Shown here piece after piece: positions 1 to 12,346 of a DNA stretch of 64,000 nucleotides. A model generated the notes under the pieces. That model saw only the letters and a program-made list of their open reading frames with translations, made no database searches and was not told the origin of the DNA. Position 1 is the first letter of the stretch, and every line of letters begins with the position of its first letter. Made by a program: the position numbers and the translations under genes. The DNA lies in NCBI RefSeq assembly GCF_026283925.1, contig NZ_JAPDPF010000004.1, positions 186,001 to 250,000 of the forward strand, given 5' to 3'. Source of the stretch: Dyella halodurans (GTDB taxonomy: Bacteria > Pseudomonadota > Gammaproteobacteria > Xanthomonadales > Rhodanobacteraceae).

Positions 1-1582
1 CACCAAGGACGTGAACCGGCAGATCCGCGAGGTGCTCTTGAAGGACGCGGCCGTCGATGGCGTGTTCCAGATCGCGGGCTTCAGCTTCGTCGGCACCGGT
101 GAGAACACCGGCATGAACTTCATCCGCCTCAAGCCCTGGGGCGAACGCAACTTCAGCGACAAGCAGAAGCAGGCGAAGGCCGCCCATGACGAACAGGTCA
201 AGGCCGGCAAGGCGACTGAGGTCAATCCGGACATCACCGCCACGGAGTTCATCCAGCAAGCGAACATGAAGTTGCACGGCATCCGCGATGCGCAGATCTT
301 CGTGGTCAACCTGCCCACCATCCGCGGCCTCAGCCAGTTTGGCGGCATCGACATGTTCCTGCAGGCACGTGCCGGCCAGTCGCGCGATGAACTGACCCAG
401 GCACGCAATGTCCTGCTGGGCAAGGCTGCACAGAGCCCGGCCCTGGTCGGTGTGCGTCCGAACACGTTGGAAAGCGCCCCGCAGCTGGATTTGAGCGTCG
501 ATCGCCAGCAGGCGCAGTCGATGGGCCTTTCGGTCAGCGACATCTACAACGCGATCCAGCTGATGCTGGCGCCGGTGTACGTCAACGACTTCTCCTACGG
601 CGGCCGCGTGAAGCGCGTGATGGTGCAGGCCGATGCACCCTTCCGCATGGGGCCCGAAGCGCTGCAGCACATCTACACGCCCAGCACGCTGGCCACGGCC
701 AGCAGCTCGCCTACCGTCAACAACATGATTCCCCTGGCAAGCGTGGTGCACACCAAGTGGGACCTGGCCGCACCGGCGCTGACCCGCTACAACGGCTATT
801 CCGCGGTGGAAATCGTCGGTAACGAGGGGCCGGGGTACTCCACCGGCCAGGCCATGGGCGTGGTTGAGGGCATCATCAACGACAGTCTGCCCAAGGGCTT
901 CGGCTACGACTGGACCGGTCAGTCCTACCAGGAAATCCTGGCGGGCAACTCGGCCACGCTGTTGCTGGTGCTATCCATCTTCATCGTGTTCCTGTGCCTG
1001 GCGGCGTTGTACGAGAGCTGGTCGATTCCGGTGTCGGTGCTGCTGGTGGTGCCGCTGGGTGTGCTCGGCGTAGTGGTGTTCACCATGCTGCGCGGCCTGT
1101 CCAACGACATCTTCTTCAAGATCGGCATGATCACGGTGATCGGCCTTGCCGCGAAGAACGCGATCCTGATCGTGGAGTTCGCGGTCGAGCAACAGCAGGA
1201 AGGCAAGACGCTGCGCGCCGGCGTGATCGAGGCGGCTCGCCTGCGACTACGCCCGATCCTGATGACGTCGATGGCGTTCATCCTGGGTGTGTTCCCGCTG
1301 TTCATCTCCACCGGTGCCGGCGCCAACGCCCGTCACGCCATTGGTACCGGCGTGATCGGCGGCATGCTGTTCGCCACCTTCCTGGGCCTGCTGCTGATCC
1401 CGGTGTTCTACGTGGTGGTGCGTCGCCTGCTCGGCGACAAGCTGGACGAGGCATCGCGCTCGATCCGCGGCAGCCACGGCGGCCCGGCAGCCGAAGGCGG
1501 CAGCGGCGGTACCACGCCACCGCCGCAGCAGGGTCCGGGCGGCATGCAGCCGTTCGATTCGGACCCGCGTCGCGGGGCCTGA
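1..1582 (+). CDS. RND multidrug efflux permease (HAE-1 family), 3' part
   Basis: This is the C-terminal part (about 526 residues) of an AcrB/MexB-type inner-membrane, proton-driven drug exporter. The reading frame is open from base 2, so the start lies outside the window. Visible features are the second periplasmic porter/docking region (to about base 930), then five hydrophobic segments near 955-1020, 1030-1095, 1115-1190, 1245-1310 and 1335-1430 that match the last helices of RND pumps. The conserved GLAAKNAILIVEFA stretch lies at about 1144-1185. The tail after base 1470 is rich in Gly and Pro and looks disordered. A strong terminator follows directly. The membrane-fusion partner would be expected upstream, outside the window. 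The family is certain, the substrate unknown. Confidence 0.93.
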   Translation, partial: TKDVNRQIREVLLKDAAVDGVFQIAGFSFVGTGENTGMNFIRLKPWGERNFSDKQKQAKAAHDEQVKAGKATEVNPDITATEFIQQANMKLHGIRDAQIFVVNLPTIRGLSQFGGIDMFLQARAGQSRDELTQARNVLLGKAAQSPALVGVRPNTLESAPQLDLSVDRQQAQSMGLSVSDIYNAIQLMLAPVYVNDFSYGGRVKRVMVQADAPFRMGPEALQHIYTPSTLATASSSPTVNNMIPLASVVHTKWDLAAPALTRYNGYSAVEIVGNEGPGYSTGQAMGVVEGIINDSLPKGFGYDWTGQSYQEILAGNSATLLLVLSIFIVFLCLAALYESWSIPVSVLLVVPLGVLGVVVFTMLRGLSNDIFFKIGMITVIGLAAKNAILIVEFAVEQQQEGKTLRAGVIEAARLRLRPILMTSMAFILGVFPLFISTGAGANARHAIGTGVIGGMLFATFLGLLLIPVFYVVVRRLLGDKLDEASRSIRGSHGGPAAEGGSGGTTPPPQQGPGGMQPFDSDPRRGA

Positions 1583-1616
1583 TCCGAACGCGGCGACAGC
1601 CGCGCCAAGTAAAACG

Positions 1617-1648
1617 AAAGCCCCGGTCGCGAGACCGGGGCTTTTTCT
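1617..1648 (+). terminator. Rho-independent terminator of the RND gene
   Basis: Perfect 11-bp stem (1618-1628 with 1633-1643), loop GCGA, followed by a T-rich run. It lies 35 nt after the stop codon. Confidence 0.92.
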
Positions 1649-1670
1649 TGCTCAGGATGCGTGACGTGTA

Positions 1671-2639
1671 TCAATCACTGGCGACGACCGCGTTTCTTCC
1701 GCGCTGCTTGGCCTGATAGAGACGTCGATCCACCAGCTCGACAAAGGACAGCCGTTCGTCGCCATGCCCTGGCACGACCGTGCCGACACCGATGCTGACG
1801 GTCAGCGCCTTGCCGGTCATCGAGCGCTCGTGGGGGATCCACTCGCTCGCGAGTAGTTCGCGGCATCGCTCGACGACGCGAAGTGCGGAGGCCGCATCCG
1901 TCTCCGGCAGCACCAGCACGAATTCCTCGCCGCCGAAGCGGGCAAGAAAGTCGTGGGTGCGATTCACGGCGGTGCTCAGCACGTTAGCCACCAGCTTGAG
2001 ACAGTAATCGCCTTGCAGGTGTCCGTAGTGGTCGTTGTACTGTTTGAAGAAATCGATATCGAGCATGACCAGCGACATGGGCTTGCCACTGCGTCGTGCG
2101 TTGGCCCACTCCTCTTCAAAGACGGCATCGAAGCGGCGCCGGTTGGCGATGCCCGTCAAGCCGTCCTTGTACGACAACGCTTCCAGCTCGCGTTGCAGAT
2201 CAAGCAATCGCTGCTCGGTGCGCTTGCGCTCGCTGATGTCGAACATGAAGCCGACCAGTGAGTCGACGGAGCCGTCGTCGTTGCGCACCACGTGCACTAC
2301 GTCGCGAATCCACACGTACTCTCCGTTCTTGCACAGCGCACGGTAGTCGGCTTCGTGATCGACACCGGCTTTCGACTGCGCCACGCAAAATGCCACGGCC
2401 CAGTCCCGATCCTCTGGATGCATGCGATCGGCCCAGTCCTGCACACTTACCCAGCTCGAGGGTTCCCAGCCCAGCAAGGCCTCGATCTGGGGTCCGACGT
2501 AGGCGAAGGCCATGGTGTTCCAGTCGATCTTCCATGGAATGGCCTTGGTCGACTCCAGCAAGGCCTTGTAGACCGTGCCCTCGGCATCCTCGAAGTTCGT
2601 CGCGCCATTCCGCGCGCTATCCAGCACTTGCGATGACAT
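1671..2639 (-). CDS. PAS-GGDEF diguanylate cyclase
   Basis: This 322-aa protein is predicted to make cyclic di-GMP from two GTP in response to a PAS-sensed signal. An N-terminal PAS_3-type fold spans about residues 35-138 (HPEDR at 74-78, a WIRD stretch at 110-113, then FDISERKR). A short coiled linker leads to a GGDEF domain at about 150-320. The active-site motif is GGEEF (236-240), an allowed active variant. An RTHD inhibitory I-site (227-230) sits exactly five residues before it, so product feedback inhibition is likely. There are no membrane segments, so it should be cytosolic. The start at 2639 was chosen because AGGGGGAA lies just upstream; a longer frame to 2759 has no comparable ribosome site. 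It appears monocistronic. Confidence 0.93.
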   Translation of the reverse strand: MSSQVLDSARNGATNFEDAEGTVYKALLESTKAIPWKIDWNTMAFAYVGPQIEALLGWEPSSWVSVQDWADRMHPEDRDWAVAFCVAQSKAGVDHEADYRALCKNGEYVWIRDVVHVVRNDDGSVDSLVGFMFDISERKRTEQRLLDLQRELEALSYKDGLTGIANRRRFDAVFEEEWANARRSGKPMSLVMLDIDFFKQYNDHYGHLQGDYCLKLVANVLSTAVNRTHDFLARFGGEEFVLVLPETDAASALRVVERCRELLASEWIPHERSMTGKALTVSIGVGTVVPGHGDERLSFVELVDRRLYQAKQRGRNAVVASD

Positions 2640-3032
2640 GGTTTCCCCCTGAGCCAGGTGCCAGCTGATGGCTAGCCGTACCCGATCAGGCCCGACAGGC
2701 AGGGGGACAGTCAACTGTCGTGGCCCTTGGCTTGCCGAAAGCAGTCGCCCGAGACGCATGCGGCATCGCTATCGCGGTCGGACCATACCGGTTCGGCTGG
2801 ATGAGCTGCCGGCGAGTCCTGCCAGGCGGACTGATCAGGCTCTGGCAGGCCGTGGCATGGCCTGATGCCTCGATGCGGGCGGTGTGGGCCGATGATTCGC
2901 CATGATGAAACTCAAGGACTTGTCGAGCGCAAGTCGCCATCCTTGGCGGGAGGGCCTGGCTCCCTGGCGAATCGCAAGTATTTACGCTTGCGCGCCCGGC
3001 GTCAACAGCTCCGCTCGAGCCGGCTGGAAACG
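2640..3032. promoter_or_regulatory. Gene-free stretch upstream of the diguanylate cyclase, with inverted repeat GACAGT-CA-ACTGTC
   Basis: About 390 bases without a supported gene. The inverted repeat at 2706-2719 (6-bp arms, 2-nt spacer) lies 67-80 nt upstream of the diguanylate cyclase start and could be an operator. I found no convincing -35/-10 pair or RNA element. Short open frames here are shadows of GC-rich sequence. Confidence 0.35.
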
Positions 3033-3066
3033 AAAACGCCCGGCAGGTCATCCCGGCCGGGCGTTT
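3033..3066 (-). terminator. Terminator of the acyl-CoA dehydrogenase gene
   Basis: Perfect 11-bp stem (3034-3044 with 3056-3066) ending in a T run on the minus strand, 20 nt beyond the stop codon. Confidence 0.85.
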
Positions 3067-3086
3067 CAACACAGCCAGCAGGCCGG

Positions 3087-4247
<1,161 letters not shown>

Positions 4248-4336
4248 GGACTACTCCGGAACTTGAGTCAGCCCGCTATTTTAGCCCGCCGAGCGTGACG
4301 AGCCGTGTGCGGGTGCAGCAAGAACCTCAACGCCTT

Positions 4337-4410
4337 TGTAGGAGCGCACCCTGTGCGCGATCAGGCGTTACCGCTGCGTAGGCTTTTCGCGCACAGGGTG
4401 CGCTCCTACA
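4337..4410. repeat. REP-like inverted repeat with 24-bp arms
   Basis: TGTAGGAGCGCACCCTGTGC... at 4337-4360 is repeated as a perfect 24-bp inverted copy at 4387-4410, separated by 26 nt. This resembles the short interspersed palindromic elements scattered between genes in Xanthomonadales and Pseudomonas. It lies between divergent genes, so it is not positioned as a terminator for either. Confidence 0.85.
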
Positions 4411-4431
4411 TCGAATAGACCGCGGTTCTTC

Positions 4432-4460
4432 TTGACGCATGGCACGGAGGAGCCTAGCCT
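4432..4460 (+). promoter_or_regulatory. Sigma-70 promoter of the methionine-cycle operon
   Basis: TTGACG (4432-4437) and TAGCCT (4455-4460) are separated by 17 nt. Transcription would start near 4467, just before the palindrome at 4473 and 28 nt before the first start codon. Confidence 0.55.
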
Positions 4461-4472
4461 TGCGTATCTCTT

Positions 4473-4482
4473 TATCGCGATA
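4473..4482. promoter_or_regulatory. Palindrome TATCGCGATA, candidate operator for the ArsR-type regulator
   Basis: A perfect 10-bp palindrome in an AT-rich setting, 12 nt upstream of the ArsR-methyltransferase start codon, next to the AAGGATG ribosome site and just downstream of the predicted start of transcription. The position suits autoregulation. Binding by the adjacent gene product is an inference. Confidence 0.45.
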
Positions 4483-4494
4483 TAAGGATGCTAG

Positions 4495-5421
4495 ATGGAC
4501 TTGGCCACCGCCTCCAGTGTGCTGCGCCTGCTGGCGGACCCGACCCGTGTGCGCCTGCTCGCCCTGCTGGAACGCGAGGAACTCACCGTGGCCGAACTGG
4601 CTGCCGTGCTGCATCTGGCGCAACCGCGCGTGTCCACCCATCTGGCCAAGCTCAAGGAAGCCGACCTGGTGCGCGACCGCCGCGCTGGCGTATCGGCGTA
4701 TTACCGCGCCAACAATGAGAGCGACGAACAGCAGCAGGCGCTGCTGAAGTCCCTGCGCGACAGCATCAATGATGCCTTGCTGCGCGAAGACGCCGCGCGC
4801 CTGCCTGGCGTGCTGGCCCAGCGCGCACGCTCGGAAGGCTGGGCCGATACCGTGGCGGGCGATATGGAGCGCCACTACTCGCCGGGTCGCACCTGGGAGA
4901 CGTTGGCGCGCTCGCTGCTGCAGTTGCTGGAAACCGGCGATGTGCTGGATATCGCCTCCGGCGACGGCATCACCGCCGAACTGCTCGCCCCGCATGCACG
5001 CTCCATCGTGTGCGTGGACAGCAGCGAAAGAGTGGCCGAAGCGGCGGCACAGCGGCTGAAGCCCTTCACCAATGTCGAGGTTCGCCACGGCGACATGCAT
5101 GCCCTGGACCTGGGCGAGCGACGCTTCGACCTTGTCCTGATGCTGCACGCCCTCACCTATGCGGAACAGCCCGCCAAAGCCGTGGCCGAGGCCTCGCGCC
5201 TCCTGCGCCCGGGCGGACGACTGCTCGCGGTGACGCTCGGCAAGCATGATCACCGCGCCGTGGTCGAGCCCTTCGATCACCTCAATCTTGGTTTTTCTGC
5301 CGATGAACTGGGCGGCTTCGCCCGTTCTGCCGGACTGGATGTACTGAGCTGTACCCGGCTTAGCCGCGAACGCAAGGCGCCTCACTTCGAAGTGACCAGC
5401 CTGCTCGCGCGCAAGCCTTGA
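4495..5421 (+). CDS. ArsR-family regulator fused to a SAM-dependent methyltransferase domain
   Basis: A 308-aa two-domain protein. Residues about 1-90 form an ArsR winged helix ([15 protein letters not shown] at 11-25, recognition-helix region [19 protein letters not shown] at 42-60). No metal-binding CxC is visible in that domain, so this is not an obvious metal sensor. Residues about 150-260 form a class I methyltransferase fold: motif I is DIASGDG (near 157-163), and an acidic VCVDSSE follows. It begins an operon with metH 13 nt downstream. ArsR-type regulators of methionine-cycle genes that respond to S-adenosylhomocysteine (SahR) are known, and this context fits such a role. Whether the second domain catalyses or only senses SAM/SAH cannot be read from the sequence. 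Confidence 0.85.
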   Translation: MDLATASSVLRLLADPTRVRLLALLEREELTVAELAAVLHLAQPRVSTHLAKLKEADLVRDRRAGVSAYYRANNESDEQQQALLKSLRDSINDALLREDAARLPGVLAQRARSEGWADTVAGDMERHYSPGRTWETLARSLLQLLETGDVLDIASGDGITAELLAPHARSIVCVDSSERVAEAAAQRLKPFTNVEVRHGDMHALDLGERRFDLVLMLHALTYAEQPAKAVAEASRLLRPGGRLLAVTLGKHDHRAVVEPFDHLNLGFSADELGGFARSAGLDVLSCTRLSRERKAPHFEVTSLLARKP

Positions 5422-5434
5422 ATCGAGAATCCCC

Positions 5435-6514
5435 ATGAGCATGCTGCCCTGGCTACACCCCGAACGCGTCGCCCTGCTGGAGCGCCTACTGCGCGAACGC
5501 ATCCTCATCATCGATGGCGGCATGGGCACCATGCTGCAACGCCATGAACTCGACGAAACCGCGTTCCGCGGCGAGCGCTTCGAGGCGGGCCACGACAGCG
5601 CTCAAGCGCACGACCATCCGGGCAGTTGCGACCTCAAGGGCAACAACGACCTGCTGACCCTGACCAATCCGGACATCATCCGCGGCGTGCACGAGGCCTA
5701 TCTCGAAGCCGGCGCGGACCTGGTCGAAACCAATACCTTCAATTCCACCCGCATCAGCCAGGCCGATTACCACCTCGAACACCTCGCCTACGAGCTGAAC
5801 CTGGCGGGTGCGCGCCTGGCCCGTGCCGCCTGCGACGCGATCGAGGCGAAGACACCGGACAAGCCCCGCTTCGTCATTGGCGTACTCGGCCCCACCAGCC
5901 GCACGGCATCGCTGTCACCGGATGTGAATGACCCGGGCTTCCGCAACGTCAAGTTCGAAGAGCTGGCCCTCAACTACACCGAAGCGGCAAGCGGCCTCAT
6001 CGATGGTGGCGCCGATATCGTCATGGTCGAGACCATCTTCGACACGCTCAACGCCAAGGCGGCGCTGTTCGCCCTCAGCGAGCTGTTCCACCAGCGCGGC
6101 AACCGCGTGCCGGTGATGATCTCCGGCACCATCACCGACCGCTCCGGCCGCACCTTGTCCGGCCAGACCGCCGAGGCGTTCTACTACTCCGTGCAACATG
6201 CGCGCCCGCTTTCCGTGGGCCTCAACTGCGCACTGGGCGCTGCCGACCTGCGTCCGCACGTGCAGGTGCTGGCCAATGCCGCCAGCTGCTTCGTCAGCAC
6301 GCATCCGAATGCCGGCCTGCCCAACGCGTTCGGCGAATACGACGAAACGCCGGAGCAGATGGCCTCGGTGATCGGCGGCTTCGCCCGCGACGGCCTGCTG
6401 AACCTGGTCGGTGGCTGCTGCGGCACCACGCCGGCCCATATCAAGGCCATTGCCGATGCCGTGCGCGACTGCGCGCCGCGCGCACTTTCTTCTGACCATT
6501 CCAAGGCTGCCTGA
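5435..6514 (+). CDS. metH: Methionine synthase, homocysteine-binding module (MetH part 1)
   Basis: A 359-aa homocysteine methyltransferase domain, equal to the N-terminal barrel of full-length MetH (about 1230 aa). It activates homocysteine on zinc. The three expected zinc ligands are present: Cys265 in GLNCALGA and Cys328/Cys329 in [20 protein letters not shown] near the N-terminus is the family start motif. The gene ends 6 nt before the second MetH gene, so the two should be co-translated. A two-gene MetH is, to my knowledge, normal in Xanthomonadaceae and is not a frameshift. The partners must associate for methyl transfer from methylcobalamin. Confidence 0.95.
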   Translation: MSMLPWLHPERVALLERLLRERILIIDGGMGTMLQRHELDETAFRGERFEAGHDSAQAHDHPGSCDLKGNNDLLTLTNPDIIRGVHEAYLEAGADLVETNTFNSTRISQADYHLEHLAYELNLAGARLARAACDAIEAKTPDKPRFVIGVLGPTSRTASLSPDVNDPGFRNVKFEELALNYTEAASGLIDGGADIVMVETIFDTLNAKAALFALSELFHQRGNRVPVMISGTITDRSGRTLSGQTAEAFYYSVQHARPLSVGLNCALGAADLRPHVQVLANAASCFVSTHPNAGLPNAFGEYDETPEQMASVIGGFARDGLLNLVGGCCGTTPAHIKAIADAVRDCAPRALSSDHSKAA

Positions 6515-6520
6515 GCTCCG

Positions 6521-9208
<2,688 letters not shown>

Positions 9209-9240
9209 GGTCTGGGGGAAGGCCCGAGGAAGTAACAGCT

Positions 9241-9268
9241 CGTCATTCCCGCGAAAGCGGGAATGACG
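9241..9268. repeat. Palindromic repeat CGTCATTCCCGC-GAAA-GCGGGAATGACG
   Basis: A perfect 12-bp inverted repeat with a GAAA loop, of the kind dispersed in many proteobacterial genomes. It sits between convergent genes (metH and the LAB_N gene) and may end transcription from both sides, though no long T run follows. Confidence 0.85.
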
Positions 9269-9303
9269 GCTTGTTCAGACCTTCCCTAGAGGCGCTTCTA
9301 CAG

Positions 9304-9645
9304 TTACACCTCGCTTTCGACCAGCGAGCGGCGCTTCACTTCGCGCATGTGCACGACCAGGTTGTAGACCGACACGAACGACGGGAAGAAGTTGGAAAGA
9401 ATGCCGACCGAGTCGTTCTTGCCAAAAATGAAATAGGACAGCAGCAAGGCGCTGCCGATCACCGACAGCCACCAGAACGACAGCGGCATCACCACCCTTT
9501 TCAGCTTGCGCGTGTAGTAGAGCTGCACAAACCAGCGGCTGGTGAACATCACCGATCCCAGGAAACCAACGATCTTCCAGGGGGTGAATTCGAACCGCTG
9601 CAGGGATTCGAGGATGTGGGTAAATTCGTGCTGCAGGAAGTCCAT
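9304..9645 (-). CDS. LAB_N (lipid-A-disaccharide synthase N-terminal-like) small membrane protein
   Basis: A 113-aa inner-membrane protein with three hydrophobic segments. The stretch GSVMFTSRWFVQLYYTRKLK and the following VMPLSFWWLSVIGSALLLSYF match the LAB_N domain (PF07578). Stand-alone copies occur beside lipid A or polyprenyl-phosphate sugar genes; none are nearby here. The start at 9645 (MDFLQHEF) was chosen because homologues begin close to this point and TACAAT, a good -10 element, lies at 9674-9679 on the minus strand. An upstream in-frame ATG at 9684 with AAAGG before it would give 126 residues and cannot be excluded. Function unknown; a role in envelope lipid handling is inferred. 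Confidence 0.75.
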   Translation of the reverse strand: MDFLQHEFTHILESLQRFEFTPWKIVGFLGSVMFTSRWFVQLYYTRKLKRVVMPLSFWWLSVIGSALLLSYFIFGKNDSVGILSNFFPSFVSVYNLVVHMREVKRRSLVESEV

Positions 9646-9733
9646 GAGCCTGGCGCCGCGGGGAAAACGGGCTATTGTACCCATCAACCTTTCAGCCAAC
9701 TGCACGGCCGTCCGACGCCTCCGGGCCGGAGTC

Positions 9734-9762
9734 TTGACCTGCCGCCCCGTCCCCCGTATATT
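9734..9762 (+). promoter_or_regulatory. tRNA-Val promoter
   Basis: TTGACC (9734-9739), 17-nt spacer, TATATT (9757-9762). A GC-rich discriminator (GCGCGCTCTCGG) follows, typical of stringently controlled stable-RNA promoters. The mature tRNA begins 15 nt after the -10. Confidence 0.85.
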
Positions 9763-9776
9763 AGCGCGCTCTCGGC

Positions 9777-9851
9777 GGGCGATTAGCTCAGCGGTAGAGC
9801 ACTGCCTTCACACGGCAGGTGTCGCAAGTTCGATCCTTGCATCGCCCACCA
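9777..9851 (+). tRNA. tRNA-Val (anticodon CAC)
   Basis: Complete 75-nt cloverleaf including an encoded CCA. The acceptor stem GGGCGAT pairs with ATCGCCC, the anticodon arm is CTGCC-TTCACAC-GGCAG with CAC at positions 34-36, and the T arm is GCAAG-TTCGATC-CTTGC. It reads GUG valine codons. Confidence 0.97.
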
Positions 9852-9868
9852 TCGAGATTCAACGACTT

Positions 9869-9895
9869 AGGCCACCCACTCAGGTGGCCTTTTTC
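9869..9895 (+). terminator. Terminator after tRNA-Val
   Basis: AGGCCACC (9869-9876), loop CACTCA, GGTGGCCT (9883-9890), then TTTTC. It lies 17 nt after the tRNA. Confidence 0.9.
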
Positions 9896-10187
9896 GTTTG
9901 CAGTTTCGCCGTGCCAGATAAGTGTCAAAGAGCCCGAGACATCAAAGGCCCTTCGGAAAAAGGGCGATGCTCAACGCTCTCAAATCGCGCTCCTCGCCAG
10001 GACTGGTTGCTGAGGGTCACGGATGCCCATCAGTCCGGCTGACCAGAAGCCCGTCCGCTTCGGGAGATTCGCCACGCCGACGACCGAAATCGCCCAGGTG
10101 CAACGTACGGCATGGCCTCTTACACAGCACTCGAGAGCAGTCTGGACCCGGACGACTTTCACTGCACCGGTCGCTACTACAAAGGCT
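9896..10187. other. Spacer between tRNA-Val and the flagellar-type operon
   Basis: About 290 bases with no supported gene. I see only a weak GGC-CTGAA-GCC hairpin just after the sigma-28 stop codon (about 10175-10187), too small to call a terminator. Confidence 0.5.
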
Positions 10188-10889
10188 TCAGGCCGACTCG
10201 GTCCAGTGGTCACGAAGAAGAAACCTGAGCCGTTCCAGTGCCTGTTTATGCAGTTGGGAAATGCGTCCCTTGGTTACCTTCAGCCTTTCGGCTACTTCGA
10301 CGAACGGAAGGTGGTGGTAGTAGTGCATGACGACTACAAAGCGCTCCTTTTCCGGCAGTAATTTGACGAACTCGGAGACCAGCGCATCCCTCTCCCGTTC
10401 CTCGGCAGCCGTGTACGCGTCCGCGTGAGCCGCCGGCACCGGAAGCGATTGCGCATCCAACAAGAAGCCCAGCCCAAGTCCTACCGCCGTGGCAACGAAG
10501 GCTTCAAGCGGATCGTCATAGCTATCCTCCTGAATGGACATGGCGCGCTCACGTACGGCGTTGCGGGCTTCGTCCTTGTCGCTAACGCGCCCCGAAGGAT
10601 GCAAGAGCTGCCGGAGTCCATTGAAGACAGAGCCACGCACGCGAAACCTGGCATAAGGTTCGAAGTCGACACCGCGGGAAGGATCGAAGCGGTCAATCGA
10701 CTCCAGCAGCCCGATCAACGCGTTCTGGGCGCAGTCTTCCCAGATGTTTGAGGCACCGTAGATGCGGCAATACACGGACCGAGCGACCTGACGCGCCCAG
10801 TCCGAATGGCGGACGACCAGCTCGCTTCTGGCGTCGACGTCATGATGGTCTCTCCAACGATCCCATAGCTGACGTTCGTTCGCGTCCAA
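10188..10889 (-). CDS. fliA: Sigma-28 family RNA polymerase sigma factor (FliA-like)
   Basis: A 233-aa sigma factor of the FliA/WhiG group and the last gene of the operon, 11 nt after fliP. Region 2 is clear (WEDCAQNALIGLLESIDRFDP at about 50-70, then FEPYARFRVRGSVFNGLR). Region 4 is clear near the C-terminus (LLPEKERFVVVMHYYHHLPF then the helix-turn-helix VAERLKVTKGRISQLHKQAL). The central region is divergent: it lacks the DWVPRSVR stretch of classical FliA and carries a glycine-rich hydrophobic segment (about 132-145). It may therefore read a modified promoter. No FlgM anti-sigma gene is recognisable nearby. A distal position in one big operon fits autonomous control of a secondary system. 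Confidence 0.88.
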   Translation of the reverse strand: MDANERQLWDRWRDHHDVDARSELVVRHSDWARQVARSVYCRIYGASNIWEDCAQNALIGLLESIDRFDPSRGVDFEPYARFRVRGSVFNGLRQLLHPSGRVSDKDEARNAVRERAMSIQEDSYDDPLEAFVATAVGLGLGFLLDAQSLPVPAAHADAYTAAEERERDALVSEFVKLLPEKERFVVVMHYYHHLPFVEVAERLKVTKGRISQLHKQALERLRFLLRDHWTESA

Positions 10890-10900
10890 GCCAGGGCCCC

Positions 10901-11638
10901 TCAGTGATAACTATTCAGCAGCGCCTGAGCCAAGAGCGCCCAGCCGTTGACCAAGAGGAATAGAAGAATCTTGAGAGGCAGGCTAATCGTCGTAGGCGGC
11001 AGCATGATCATGCCCAACGCCATGAGAATGGCCGCGACGACCAGATCAATCAGCAGGAACGGCAGGAAAATGACAAAGCCAATCTGAAAAGCCGTGCGGA
11101 GCTCGCTCAGCATGAATGCCGGTATCAGCTGCAGCGCACCAACCTCGTCGATCGATTTTGGCATCGGCACTTTGGCCATCTGTATGACAGCCCGAAGATC
11201 CTCTTCCCGCGTCTGACGCACCATGAATTGCTTGAAGGGCTCGAAACCCTTGGCAAGCGCCACATCGGCGGAAATCTCATGGCGACTGTATGGATCGATG
11301 GCGGACTGCTTCGCCGCCTCGAATACGGAATTCATCGAGAACAACGTAAGGAAAATCGCAAGCGTCAACAGCACGCTGTTCGGTGGCGTCTGTTGCAGGC
11401 CAAGAGCGCTCCTGAGCAGCGACAGCACGACGATGATCCGCGTGAAGCTGGTCAGCGCAATGACCAGCAATGGCAGGAAAGCCAGCGCAGACAGCATCAC
11501 GAAGGAACGCAGCACCGGCGAGTAATCGTCGTTGGCCAGCCGACTGAAGAGCCCGGGCATGGGCTCGCTGTGAAGCACACTGCAGGCAAACAGACAGGTA
11601 ACGCCGCACAGCAGTGCGGTCCAAAAGCGCGGCCTCAT
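10901..11638 (-). CDS. fliP: Flagellar-type export gate protein FliP
   Basis: A 245-aa polytopic inner-membrane protein, one of the three proteins (with FliQ and FliR) that form the export channel. It has an N-terminal hydrophobic signal-like segment (about 7-22), then helices near 45-65, 88-105, 185-210 and 220-240. Family motifs TSFTRIIVVLSLLRSALGLQQTPPN and IGFVIFLPFLLIDLVVA are visible. Its start overlaps the fliO stop by 4 nt (ATGA). Confidence 0.96.
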   Translation of the reverse strand: MRPRFWTALLCGVTCLFACSVLHSEPMPGLFSRLANDDYSPVLRSFVMLSALAFLPLLVIALTSFTRIIVVLSLLRSALGLQQTPPNSVLLTLAIFLTLFSMNSVFEAAKQSAIDPYSRHEISADVALAKGFEPFKQFMVRQTREEDLRAVIQMAKVPMPKSIDEVGALQLIPAFMLSELRTAFQIGFVIFLPFLLIDLVVAAILMALGMIMLPPTTISLPLKILLFLLVNGWALLAQALLNSYH

Positions 11639-12024
11639 GGCGCGCTCTCCTGCCCTTCCTGGGACGAGGGCATCATGTGAATCTGGGCCGTTGCCCCTCG
11701 AACTGACTCCACGACCAGAAATTCCCGGTCACCACGGGCAAGCACATGTACGACCGTGAATGCGCTGACTCGCCTGGAAGCGCGAAGCGACAGCCCCGAA
11801 CGATCACCTGGTGCGGCTGATCCACGGAACGCCATGCCATCGAACCAGCCCTTTTTTCGCGCCACGTAAAGTGCCGCGATCACTGCGACGAGAAGCAACG
11901 ATACGGCGAGCATGGCAAACACGAACCGGTCCATCGAAACGGTCGATTCGGAGCGAAACGGCAACCCGGAAGACGCTGGTGCGGCTTGAATGAGGGCCAG
12001 CCCAAGGCTTCCACTTCGAAACAT
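11635..12024 (-). CDS. fliO: Flagellar-type export accessory protein FliO
   Basis: A 129-aa bitopic protein with one membrane segment (about residues 32-52, FVFAMLAVSLLLVAVIAALYV) and a small cytoplasmic domain, as in FliO, which helps assemble the FliP ring. Its position between fliN and fliP is the canonical order. It follows the fliN stop by one base and overlaps fliP by 4 nt. Confidence 0.85.
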   Translation of the reverse strand: MFRSGSLGLALIQAAPASSGLPFRSESTVSMDRFVFAMLAVSLLLVAVIAALYVARKKGWFDGMAFRGSAAPGDRSGLSLRASRRVSAFTVVHVLARGDREFLVVESVRGATAQIHMMPSSQEGQESAP

Positions 12025-12025
12025 G

Positions 12026-12331
12026 TCAGAGGATCTCCGAGATCTTGACGCCGAACTGATCGCCCACAGCTACCAGGTGCCCCTTGGCCACCACCTTGCC
12101 GTCCAGCCGAATCGTTACTGGCTCGTCCATGCCAGCATCCAGTGCCACCACGTCGCCCTTAGCCAGGGAAAAGAGGCGCTCTACCGAAACGCTTGCTCGG
12201 CCAACGAGCACGTCTAGCTGGACATTGACGTGACCCAATAAGGAAAGATTGCGCTTGATGAGCGGATGGGCTTCCTGGGCTTCCCCTTTGACTTGCGGGA
12301 CCCCGGCAGTTGCAGCAAGTTCTTCGTTCAT
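12026..12331 (-). CDS. fliN: Flagellar motor switch / C-ring protein FliN
   Basis: A 101-aa protein with a complete SpoA domain at about 30-101 (VQLDVLVGRASVSVERLFSLAKGDVVALD, then VVAKGHLVAVGDQFGVKISEI). FliN forms the C-ring base and the FliH docking site. The length is shorter than E. coli FliN (137) but normal for the conserved core. Confidence 0.95.
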   Translation of the reverse strand: MNEELAATAGVPQVKGEAQEAHPLIKRNLSLLGHVNVQLDVLVGRASVSVERLFSLAKGDVVALDAGMDEPVTIRLDGKVVAKGHLVAVGDQFGVKISEIL

Positions 12332-12346
12332 GTCGATTTTCCGAGC

